DNA of 14,789 nucleotides from Trueperaceae bacterium. Its GTDB lineage: Bacteria > Deinococcota > Deinococci > Deinococcales > Trueperaceae. The DNA is taken from the NCBI GenBank assembly GCA_003567075.1, contig PXAU01000118.1, positions 1 to 14,789 of the forward strand, read 5' to 3'. Below the pieces are notes generated by a model. That model saw only the letters and a list, made by a program, of their open reading frames with translations, did no database searches and had not been told where the DNA came from. A program made the position numbers and the translations under genes. Positions 1 to 6,089 of the stretch are shown in pieces. Numbering within the stretch: the stretch's first letter is position 1; every line of letters starts with the position of its first letter.

Positions 1-1
1 C

Positions 2-439
2 AGCGTGGTACGTGTCGTGCCACACGCGGAAGGCGAGATCCTCGCCGAGACTGCCGCGCGGACCCGGGGCGGCGAAGGCCGCAGCGTCGAGGTCGCTCAA
101 CGCCGCCTCCAAGCGCGGTTGCTGTCGTCGCAACAGCGCCTGCAAGTCCGCCATGGTGGGCCTGGCAGCGACGGGTTGCGCGGGATCGCTGCCGCGCTCG
201 AAGGCGGCTGCGCCGGCTTCGTCCCACACCGGCTCGCCGCCTGCGCGCGTGAGCATCCGGTCGCGGTAGACGAGTACGTGCCCCAGCAGCCAGCGGAAGC
301 TCGAGCCGCCCGGGAGCGGGCCGAGGTCGGCCTGCACCTCGTCGATGCCGTCGCTCATGCGCTCGAGCACCTCGAGGTTCCGGCGAAGCACCTCCAGGTG
401 GTGGGGGAGGCAGGCGGCGAACGAGCTCGTCTGGTGCAT
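2..439 (-). CDS. DinB-fold (DinB/YfiT-like) protein, 3' end cut by window edge
   Basis: The visible 146 residues look like a DinB-family four-helix bundle, a family of metal-binding proteins that often act as thiol-dependent transferases or stress proteins; the substrate here is unknown. The typical three-histidine metal site is suggested by H54 in a WLLGHVLVYRDRML helix and by H141 and H145 in the WHDTYHA motif at the cut end, which matches the family's HxxxH signature. The C-terminal helix lies beyond the left edge. The ATG at 439 was chosen because GAGAGGAG lies about 6 nt upstream. It lies 65 bp downstream of nfo on the same strand and is probably its second cistron. The name DinB does not by itself imply damage induction. 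The family is fairly sure and the function is not. Confidence 0.75.
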   Translation of the reverse strand, partial: MHQTSSFAACLPHHLEVLRRNLEVLERMSDGIDEVQADLGPLPGGSSFRWLLGHVLVYRDRMLTRAGGEPVWDEAGAAAFERGSDPAQPVAARPTMADLQALLRRQQPRLEAALSDLDAAAFAAPGPRGSLGEDLAFRVWHDTYHA

Positions 440-504
440 GTGTGGCTCCTCTCGAGCGCCCGGGAGGGGTCGTGGCCCGTGACGCCCCCTTCGCCTGGCT
501 GCGT

Positions 505-1380
505 TCAGGCGGCGCGTGCGTCGAGGCCGCGCAGCGTGATCAGGTCGCGGGCATGGCCCTGACCATCGTCGCCCAACGGCGTCTCCAGGATCATCGGCAC
601 GTGCTCGAAGCGCGCGTCGTGGACGAGGCGGGCGAACGCCTCGAGGCCGATCTCGCCGGCGCCGATGCTGGCGTGCCGGTCCTTGCGCGAGTCGAGCGGA
701 TGGCGCGAATCGTTCAGGTGCCAGGCGACCACGGCGGCGCTCCCGAAGGCGGCGTCCGCGGCTGCAAGCAGGTGCTCGTAGCCGTCGGCCGAGCGCAGGT
801 CGAACCCGGCCGCGAAGGCGTGGCAGGTGTCGAGGCAGAGGCCGAGACGGTCCGGTGCAGCCACGCTGCGCACGATCCGGCCGTGGTGCTGCAGCTCGGC
901 GCCTAGCACCGTGCCCTGGCCAGCGGTGTTCTCCAACAGCAGCCGGGCGCGTCCCCCGGGATGGCGCTCGAAGACCTCGTCCAAGGCCCGCGCGATCGCG
1001 TCGAGGCCGGCGTCCACACCCTGGCCGACGTGCGCGCCAGGGTGCACGACCAGGCCGTCGATGCCGAGCTGGTCGCAGCGCTGCAGCTCGTCGACGAGGG
1101 CGTCGCGGGAGCGGTCGGCGGTCTCCGCCACCGGGCTGGCGAGGTTGATCAGGTAGGAGGCGTGGGCGATCACCGCCAGCGGCGCCGGGACGCTCGGGCC
1201 TGGGGTGGCGTCGCGTGCCGCCATGAACGCCGCCACGGCGTCTGCCGCGAGCGGCTTGGCGCGCCAGACGTTGGCGTTCTTCACGAACACCTGCAACGCG
1301 TCGCAGCCGATGGCCGCACCGCGCTCGCAGGCCTTGGCCACGCCACCAGCGGCCGACACGTGCGCACCCAGGTGTCCCAT
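505..1380 (-). CDS. nfo: Endonuclease IV (deoxyribonuclease IV), AP endonuclease
   Basis: This 291-residue protein cleaves 5' of abasic sites and removes blocked 3' ends in base excision repair. The full tri-zinc ligand set of endonuclease IV can be seen: H73, H113, E150 (in LLLENTAGQGT), D184 and H187 (in LDTCHAFAAG), H221 (in WHLNDSR), D234 and H236 (in DRHASIG) and E266 (in ILETPLG). Length and the N-terminal GAHVSAAGG motif are normal for the family. The open frame continues far upstream, but ATG 1380 begins the family's N-terminus. It has no Shine-Dalgarno; a TAGACT -10 element ends 7 nt before it, so the mRNA is probably leaderless. The gene diverges from nucS, another repair nuclease, across 54 bp, and the DinB-fold gene follows it. 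Confidence 0.95.
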   Translation of the reverse strand: MGHLGAHVSAAGGVAKACERGAAIGCDALQVFVKNANVWRAKPLAADAVAAFMAARDATPGPSVPAPLAVIAHASYLINLASPVAETADRSRDALVDELQRCDQLGIDGLVVHPGAHVGQGVDAGLDAIARALDEVFERHPGGRARLLLENTAGQGTVLGAELQHHGRIVRSVAAPDRLGLCLDTCHAFAAGFDLRSADGYEHLLAAADAAFGSAAVVAWHLNDSRHPLDSRKDRHASIGAGEIGLEAFARLVHDARFEHVPMILETPLGDDGQGHARDLITLRGLDARAA

Positions 1381-1387
1381 GCGCTCG

Positions 1388-1393
1388 AGTCTA
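1388..1393 (-). promoter_or_regulatory. -10 element TAGACT of nfo (leaderless)
   Basis: TAGACT on the minus strand fits TAnnnT and ends 7 nt before the nfo ATG at 1380, so transcription would begin at or next to the start codon. No convincing -35 is seen at the expected distance and no Shine-Dalgarno is present. Confidence 0.6.
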
Positions 1394-1422
1394 CCGTCGC
1401 CGCGGCGGGTTCTTGCCGACGG

Positions 1423-1428
1423 TACACT
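1423..1428 (+). promoter_or_regulatory. -10 element TACACT of nucS (leaderless)
   Basis: TACACT ends 6 nt before the nucS GTG at 1435, leaving no room for a 5' leader with a ribosome binding site. It faces away from the nfo -10 with only 29 bp between them, so polymerase footprints on the two promoters would overlap. Confidence 0.6.
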
Positions 1429-1434
1429 CGCCGG

Positions 1435-2196
1435 GTGCTCCGCGACCAGCTCCTCGCACAGAGCCCGGCCGACCTGGTGGTGTTCCTCGACGAGCACCTG
1501 CGCAGCGGCCGGTACCTGGTGCAGGTCGTGGCCGAATGCGAGGTGCTCTACCACGGTCGCGCCGCCAGCGTCGCCGACGCCGGCGACTACCTGGTCATGC
1601 TCAAACCCGACGGCAGCCTCCAGGTGCACGGCTACCGGGGGGTGAAGCCGGTCAACTGGCAGCCGCAGACCGACGAGGTGTGGGCTACCCTCGAGGACGG
1701 CCAGGCGGTTCTGGTGGCCGAACGGCGCAGTCCCGAGGAGCTGGTGCGGGTGGTGTTCCTGGAGACCAGCCTGGTGCAGGCGCTCGAGCTGCGCGAGGGC
1801 TCGGGCTTCGTGCTCATGGGCACCGAAGCGGAGATGCAGCGCGCGTTGGCGCGCGCGCCGGAACTGATCGAGCCGGGCCTGACGGTGCTGGATCGGGAGT
1901 TGCCGACCGACGTCGGCGGCATCGACCTGTTCGCTCGCGACGCGCAGGGGTGCCTCGTGGTGGTGGAGCTCAAGCGCGCGAAGGCGACGCAGGAGGCGGT
2001 GCACCAGCTGGCCCGGTACGTCGCCCGGGTGCGGGAGCTGACCGGTGAGCCTGTACGGGGTGTGCTGGCGGCACCCACCATCACGAAGCCCGCCTTGGCC
2101 GCGCTGCAGCGGGCGGCGCTGGCCTTCCGCGAGGTGACGGCGTTGCCCGAGCCGGACGCGGGGCCGAGCCAGGGGGCCCTGTTCGAGTTCGCTTGA
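1435..2196 (+). CDS. nucS: Endonuclease NucS/EndoMS (mismatch-specific nuclease)
   Basis: This 253-residue protein belongs to the NucS/EndoMS family (DUF91), which cuts both strands at mismatches in non-canonical mismatch repair. The N-terminal beta domain has the conserved VNWQP patch (residues 73-77). The C-terminal RecB-like nuclease domain carries the catalytic residues D164 (in GGIDLFARD), E178 and K180 (in VVVELKRAK), followed by the conserved QLARYV helix. The last eight residues contain QGALF (246-250), resembling a beta-clamp binding pentapeptide of the QxxLF type. GTG 1435 was chosen because homology begins there and a TACACT -10 lies just upstream. It diverges from nfo and converges on the flavin reductase gene, with 8 bp between the stop codons. 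Confidence 0.93.
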   Translation: MLRDQLLAQSPADLVVFLDEHLRSGRYLVQVVAECEVLYHGRAASVADAGDYLVMLKPDGSLQVHGYRGVKPVNWQPQTDEVWATLEDGQAVLVAERRSPEELVRVVFLETSLVQALELREGSGFVLMGTEAEMQRALARAPELIEPGLTVLDRELPTDVGGIDLFARDAQGCLVVVELKRAKATQEAVHQLARYVARVRELTGEPVRGVLAAPTITKPALAALQRAALAFREVTALPEPDAGPSQGALFEFA

Positions 2197-2204
2197 GCGG
2201 CTGC

Positions 2205-3284
2205 TCAGCCGATGGCCCAGCCGTACTGCGTCGGCCAGGGTGGCGCCGCGCCGAGCGAGGCGGCGGCGTGCAGCGCCCAGTACGGGTCGCGCAGCAGGGC
2301 CCGGCCCAGCAGCACCAGATCGGCGCGGCCTTCGGCCACGATCGCCTCGGCCTGCCGCGGATCGGCGATCTGCCCCACCGCGCCGCTCGCCACGCTCGCC
2401 TCGCGCCGCACCCGCTCCGCGAAGCCGACCTGGTAGTTCGGATGTGCCACGACGCGCGCGCCGGCTGCGGCGCCGCCCGACGAGCAGTCGATCAGGTCGA
2501 CGCCGCGGCGCGCCAGTACGCGCGCCAAGCGCACGGTGGCGTCGGCGTCCCAGCCCTCGGGCACCCAGTCGCTGGCCGAGAGCCGGACGAACAGCGGCTT
2601 GCCGGCGGGCCACACCGCCCGGACCGCGTCAACCACCTCCAGCAGCGCACGCGTGCGGCCGGCCTCGTCGCCGCCGTAGCCGTCGCTGCGCCGGTTCGTC
2701 AACGGCGACAGGAAGCTGTGCAGCAGGTAGCCGTGGGCCGCGTGGATCTCGACCACGTCCACCTCGGCCGCGTCGGCGCGCGCCGCGGCTGCGGCGAAGG
2801 CTTGCGCCAGCCGGGGGAGTTCGTCGCCCGCCAGCGCGCGCGGCAGCGCGGTCGCCCCCGAGAAGGCCTCGTCGGTCGGACCGACCACGTCGTCGGGCCA
2901 GCCGCCGTCGGTCACCGCGGCCAGCCCTTGTCGACCCGCCCAAGGGCGGTAGCTGCTGGCCTTACGCCCGGCGTGCGCGAGCTGGACCCCGAAGGCAGCG
3001 CCGCCCGCCTTGACCGCCCTCGATACCCGCCGCAGCGGAGCGACCTGGGCGTCCTCCCAGAGGCCCAGGTCTTCGGGGCTGATGCGGCCGCGCGGCTCGA
3101 TCGCGGTGGCCTCCGACAGGACCAGCCCCAACCCGCCGTAGGCGCGTGACGCCAGGTGCTGGAGGTGCCAGTCGCCGGCGCGACCGTCGCGGGCTTCGCA
3201 TGCGTACGTGCACATGGGCGACATCGCCAGGCGGTTGCGGAGCGTCAGGTCGCGGAGCGTGCGTGGTTCGAACAGGCGCGTCAT
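2205..3284 (-). CDS. NADH:flavin oxidoreductase, Old Yellow Enzyme family (NamA/YqjM type)
   Basis: This 359-residue FMN-dependent TIM-barrel ene-reductase reduces activated C=C bonds with NAD(P)H and probably acts in the cytoplasm. The thermophilic/YqjM subclass is indicated by C25 and Y27 in MSPMCTY, by QLAHAGRK (residues 101-108), and by the substrate-binding histidine pair H181 and H184 in EIHAAHGYLLHSF followed by TNRRSDGYGG. A glycine-rich phosphate-binding stretch (GRALLRDPYWALHAA) lies near the C-terminus. Length is normal for the family. ATG 3284 has no Shine-Dalgarno but lies 6 nt after a -10-like GATGCT that has a good TTGACC -35. It follows the HD-GYP gene by 31 bp. The physiological substrate cannot be told from sequence. 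Confidence 0.93.
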   Translation of the reverse strand: MTRLFEPRTLRDLTLRNRLAMSPMCTYACEARDGRAGDWHLQHLASRAYGGLGLVLSEATAIEPRGRISPEDLGLWEDAQVAPLRRVSRAVKAGGAAFGVQLAHAGRKASSYRPWAGRQGLAAVTDGGWPDDVVGPTDEAFSGATALPRALAGDELPRLAQAFAAAAARADAAEVDVVEIHAAHGYLLHSFLSPLTNRRSDGYGGDEAGRTRALLEVVDAVRAVWPAGKPLFVRLSASDWVPEGWDADATVRLARVLARRGVDLIDCSSGGAAAGARVVAHPNYQVGFAERVRREASVASGAVGQIADPRQAEAIVAEGRADLVLLGRALLRDPYWALHAAASLGAAPPWPTQYGWAIG

Positions 3285-3290
3285 GCCCGC

Positions 3291-3319
3291 AGCATCGCCG
3301 GCACGCGCGGCGCGGTCAA
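3291..3319 (-). promoter_or_regulatory. Candidate promoter of the flavin oxidoreductase gene
   Basis: TTGACC (3319 to 3314), 17 bp of spacer, GATGCT (3296 to 3291) and 6 nt to ATG 3284 have ideal sigma-70 geometry and would give a leaderless mRNA. The -10 is imperfect in its first base. The -35 overlaps the TGA stop codon of the upstream HD-GYP gene. Confidence 0.45.
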
Positions 3320-4434
3320 CCGCGCTGCGCAGCCTGGTCGCGTTCGGCTTGGTCGTGCCGAGCCGCCGCCTCGAGCGTCGCGACCAGGTCGGGATGCGCC
3401 TCGAGCACGCGCAAGAAGGCGTCGACCACGGCTGGTGAGAACCAGCGCCCGCGCTGACGGCGCATCTCGTCCACGGCTCGCGCCACCGGCCAAGCGGGCT
3501 TGTAGGGGCGCTCGTTCACGAGCGTGTCGAAGACGTCCGCCGCGGCGACCACCTGACCGATCAGCGGGATCGCGTCGCCAGCCAGGCCGTGGGGGTAGCC
3601 GCTGCCGTCCCAGCGCTCGTGGTGGGTGCGAGCGATGGTCTCGGCCACGTCCAGCAGTTCGGAGCGGCCACCGCTCAGCAGCTGTGCACCGGCCGTTACG
3701 TGCGAGCGCATCTGCGCGAACTCGCTCTCGGATAGCGGCCCCGGCTTCAGCAGGATGGTGTCGGGGATGGCGATCTTGCCGACGTCGTGCAGCGGTGCGG
3801 CGCGCCGCAGCAGCTCGACGGTGTGCGCCTCGCAGCCGAGCGCCTCGGCCAGCAGGGCGGCCAGGTGGCCGACGCGCTGGGTGTGCTGGCCGGTGGTGTA
3901 GTCGCGGTACTCGGCTGCCGCCGCGAGGCGCTCGAGCACGTCGTGATGCGCCGCCTCGAGTTCGGCGGTGCGGGCTCGCACGGCCTCTTCGAGGCGCGTC
4001 GCGTGCTCGCGCAGCTGCCGCTGCAGCAGCCGCGTGCGCAGCAGGTTCGCGACCCGCGCGCGGACCTGCGGCCCCTTGAAGGGCTTGGTCACGAAGTCGC
4101 TGGCACCGCGCTCGAGGCACTCCTGCTCCGCCTCGGGGGTCAGATCGGCGGTGATCACCAGGATGGGAAGACCGTCGTCGTGCGCGAGGTCGGCGCGCAC
4201 GCGCTCGATCAGCTCGAGGCCGGAGAGGCGCGGCATGTGCAAGTCGGTGCACACCAGGTCGAACGGAACGTCCGCGGTGTGCGCGGCGAACAGTGCTGCC
4301 AGCGCCTCCTCCGCGTCGTTGTGCGTCTCGACCCGCTGGTACCCGACGGCGGCCAGCACGCGGCCCAGGAGCAACGTGTTGACGGGCTCATCGTCGACCA
4401 CCAGGATTCGCGCGTCGCGTAAGCCGCTTTCCAT
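3316..4434 (-). CDS. Response regulator with HD-GYP cyclic-di-GMP phosphodiesterase domain
   Basis: This 372-residue, two-domain cytoplasmic signalling protein starts with a receiver domain (about 9-130) that has the acidic pocket DDE, the phospho-acceptor D64 in CTDLHMPRLSG, T95 and K117 in TKPFK. A helical coiled-coil linker (about 133-170) leads to an HD-GYP domain (about 172-350) with H216-D217 in HDVGK, H244, H271-H272 and the GYP motif in WDGSGYPHGLAG (residues 279-281). Such proteins hydrolyse cyclic di-GMP when phosphorylated. No partner histidine kinase is in the window. ATG 4434 begins just ahead of the receiver fold and has GAGGGAGGA about 10 nt upstream. It diverges from the galT-like gene over 150 bp, and a TATCGT in that spacer is a possible but weak -10. 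Confidence 0.93.
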   Translation of the reverse strand: MESGLRDARILVVDDEPVNTLLLGRVLAAVGYQRVETHNDAEEALAALFAAHTADVPFDLVCTDLHMPRLSGLELIERVRADLAHDDGLPILVITADLTPEAEQECLERGASDFVTKPFKGPQVRARVANLLRTRLLQRQLREHATRLEEAVRARTAELEAAHHDVLERLAAAAEYRDYTTGQHTQRVGHLAALLAEALGCEAHTVELLRRAAPLHDVGKIAIPDTILLKPGPLSESEFAQMRSHVTAGAQLLSGGRSELLDVAETIARTHHERWDGSGYPHGLAGDAIPLIGQVVAAADVFDTLVNERPYKPAWPVARAVDEMRRQRGRWFSPAVVDAFLRVLEAHPDLVATLEAAARHDQAERDQAAQRG

Positions 4435-4571
4435 GGGGCCGCCGTCCTCCCTCGCCCGTTCACTGAGAGCGAACCACAAGCACGATAGGTCGGTCTCGCT
4501 TAGGCCGCCGTGGCGCCCCTCACACCGCCGCGCTTTGCGCAACCTCACGGCCAGCGGTGCGCCAGCGCACG

Positions 4572-4577
4572 TACACT
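4572..4577 (+). promoter_or_regulatory. -10 element TACACT of the galT-like gene (leaderless)
   Basis: GTACACT is identical to the nucS -10 and ends 7 nt before ATG 4585, with no Shine-Dalgarno in between. This supports 4585 as the start over the longer open frame that begins at 4510. Confidence 0.6.
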
Positions 4578-4584
4578 GGGCGCG

Positions 4585-5586
4585 ATGCCCGTGCTGCGCA
4601 AGGACCCGTTCGGACCCGCTTGGGTGCTGATGCTGCCCGAACGAGGCCTGGAGCGCTCCGACTTCGGTAGCGTCTCGCCGGCCGACGGGGCGTCGCCGTA
4701 CGCCCCTGGCAACGAGGCCGCCCTGCCGCCCGAGATCCAAGCCCTGAGGCCCAGCACCTCGCCGGCGAACGGGCCTGGCTGGCGCGCGAGGGTGTTGCCG
4801 GCGCCGGCGTCGCCGTTCGGCGAACGCGTCCGCGACGAGCGGAGCGAGGGGCCGTTCCGCTGGATGCAGGCCTGCGGTCGCGAGGAGATCGTCATCGAGC
4901 ATCCGGATCCGGGCGTGCGGCTCGACACCATGTCGGCCGCCCATCTCACCGACGTGCTGCGCCTGTACCGCGATCGCTTGGCCTACCTTGCGAGCGACCC
5001 CGGCGTCGCGCACGTGCAGATGACCCGCACCACCGGGCGCGCGGCTGGTGCCCGCGTCGATCACCCGCACGGTCAGGTGCTGGCGGTCCCCGTTCCGAAC
5101 CGTTGGGTGGAGGAGGAGGCGGCCGCTGCGGCGGCCCACCACGCGGCCACCGGCCGCTGTCTCTTCTGCGACGTCCTCGAGGCGGAGCTGCGCCAGCGCG
5201 ACCGCGTCGTCAGCGCGAACGCGGCGTTCGTCGCCGTGGCCCCTTACGCCGCCAAGACGCCCTTCGAGACGTGGATCCTGCCGCGAGCCCACGAGAGCGC
5301 CTTCGCGGCCGTGGCGGCCAACCGCCTGCCGCTGTTGACCGAGCTCCTGCAGACGTTGGTGCGTGCGCTCAACGACGCGCTCGAGGAACCGCCTACGAAC
5401 ATGATCCTGCACACCCGGCCGCACCCGGGCGACGCCGCCTATCACTGGCACCTCGAGCTGTTGCCGCGCTTGACGCGCCACGCCGGCTTCGACTGGGCGA
5501 GCGGCAGCTACGTCAACCCGACCCCGCCTGAGGACGCCGCCCGCTTCCTGCGGCAGGCACTGGCGCTGGCGGAGGTGGCCGAGTGA
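4585..5586 (+). CDS. galT: GalT-family nucleotidyltransferase (galactose-1-phosphate uridylyltransferase-like)
   Basis: This 333-residue member of the HIT superfamily GalT branch transfers a nucleoside monophosphate between sugar phosphates through a uridylyl-histidine intermediate (Leloir pathway in the classical enzyme). The active-site HPHGQ motif is at 160-164, with H162 as the expected nucleophile, and the second half ends with YHWHLELLP (H287, H289). The protein opens with the family signature DPFGPAWVLMLPER. The N-terminal CPFCPGNE zinc motif reads SPYAPGNE (S37, A40), so both cysteines are lost, while C192 and C195 (CLFC) remain in the second half. ADP-glucose phosphorylase-like activity is an alternative, since the sugar specificity is not visible. 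The stop overlaps the start of the next gene by four bases (GTGA). Confidence 0.85.
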   Translation: MPVLRKDPFGPAWVLMLPERGLERSDFGSVSPADGASPYAPGNEAALPPEIQALRPSTSPANGPGWRARVLPAPASPFGERVRDERSEGPFRWMQACGREEIVIEHPDPGVRLDTMSAAHLTDVLRLYRDRLAYLASDPGVAHVQMTRTTGRAAGARVDHPHGQVLAVPVPNRWVEEEAAAAAAHHAATGRCLFCDVLEAELRQRDRVVSANAAFVAVAPYAAKTPFETWILPRAHESAFAAVAANRLPLLTELLQTLVRALNDALEEPPTNMILHTRPHPGDAAYHWHLELLPRLTRHAGFDWASGSYVNPTPPEDAARFLRQALALAEVAE

Positions 5587-5993
5587 GGCCCGCCACCGCC
5601 TTCGATCTACGCCCGGTCGCCGCAGACGAACCTGCGGAGCATCCGCTGCGCGGGGCGCGCCGGTTGGATCCACTCGGTAGCGAAGCGGTGGAGGCGCCGG
5701 ACGTGCAGCGGCCGGTGCGCGTGGCGCGTGGGATCAACGCCGTGCTCGTGGCCGTGTGCCTGCTGGGGTGCCTCCAGGTTGCGGGACTGATCGCCGTCGA
5801 GGTGCGGCGCCTGGCCTACACCGAGTCCGAGGTGGCGCGCCTGGAGGCCGAGCTCGAGGTGCTCGGGCGCGAGACGGCGGACCTGCATGCGGTGGCGGAG
5901 CGTGGCAACGACGAAGGCTACCGGGAGTTGCTGGCCCGCCGGCAGGGATACGTCTTCCGCGAGGAGACGCGCTTCGTCGGGCCACGGCCGTGA
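5583..5993 (+). CDS. Small membrane coiled-coil protein, FtsB/DivIC-like
   Basis: This 136-residue protein has a charged cytoplasmic N-terminus (1-50), one membrane helix (about 51-72), a coiled coil (about 78-108, heptad-like VARLEAELEVLGRE) and a short tail with EGYRELLARRQGYVFREET. This order, and the tail resembling the family's YIERLARERLGLV segment, match septum formation initiator proteins (FtsB/DivIC), which join FtsL and FtsQ/DivIB in the divisome. FtsL or an unrelated coiled-coil membrane protein remains possible. The N-terminal tail is longer than usual for FtsB. The GTG start overlaps the galT stop (GTGA), implying translational coupling. Alternative internal starts would shorten only the N-terminal tail. 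Confidence 0.6.
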   Translation: MRPATAFDLRPVAADEPAEHPLRGARRLDPLGSEAVEAPDVQRPVRVARGINAVLVAVCLLGCLQVAGLIAVEVRRLAYTESEVARLEAELEVLGRETADLHAVAERGNDEGYRELLARRQGYVFREETRFVGPRP

Positions 5994-6010
5994 ACGTGGG
6001 CCGCGCTGTG

Positions 6011-6032
6011 AGGCGCTGCCGCACGAGCGCCT
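6011..6032 (+). other. Perfect 7-bp hairpin between the FtsB-like gene and mscS
   Basis: AGGCGCT (6011-6017) and AGCGCCT (6026-6032) are exact reverse complements around an 8-nt loop. No T-tract follows. It is the first of two adjacent hairpins in the 96-bp gap. Confidence 0.55.
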
Positions 6033-6041
6033 GACGCGTCT

Positions 6042-6071
6042 CCCCAGCGGCGCCTCGCCAGGCCGCTGGGG
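6042..6071 (+). other. Perfect 10-bp GC-rich hairpin just upstream of the mscS ribosome binding site
   Basis: CCCCAGCGGC (6042-6051) and GCCGCTGGGG (6062-6071) are exact reverse complements around a 10-nt loop. The hairpin ends 7 nt before the mscS Shine-Dalgarno (GGGGAGGA, 6079-6086). Without a T-tract it is not a classical intrinsic terminator. It could be a T-less terminator, an mRNA processing or stability element, or a regulator of mscS translation. Confidence 0.65.
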
Positions 6072-6089
6072 CCCACACGGGGAGGAACC

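Larger units (their letters stand above)
1386..1430. repeat. Inverted repeat spanning the divergent nfo/nucS promoters
   Basis: The left arm 1386-1399 (CGAGTCTACCGTCG) and the right arm 1417-1430 (CGACGGTACACTCG) are reverse complements at 13 of 14 positions, with the one mismatch at 1391/1425. The spacer is 17 bp, so the arm centres are 31 bp apart, close to three helical turns. Each arm contains the -10 element of one of the divergent genes. The CGACGG part lies upstream of the -10 elements and is absent from the other candidate leaderless promoter (galT), so it is not explained by core promoter sequence alone. A shared operator for a dimeric or tetrameric regulator is the simplest inference. 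Confidence 0.7.

Noticed and set aside
2194..2207. TGAGC-GGCT-GCTCA hairpin between nucS and the flavin reductase as a bidirectional terminator
   Set aside because: The stem is only 5 bp and is formed by the two opposed stop codons; there is no T-tract on either side, so it may be chance.
1381..2613. Minus-strand open frame continuing upstream of nfo across the whole of nucS
   Set aside because: It is antisense to nucS, has no homologous content, and nfo's family N-terminus begins at 1380. It is a by-product of high GC content.
4435..4584. Small gene or regulatory RNA in the HD-GYP/galT spacer, including the in-frame extension of galT back to 4510
   Set aside because: The extension lacks homology and a ribosome binding site, and the TACACT -10 fits the start at 4585. 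No RNA structure stands out.
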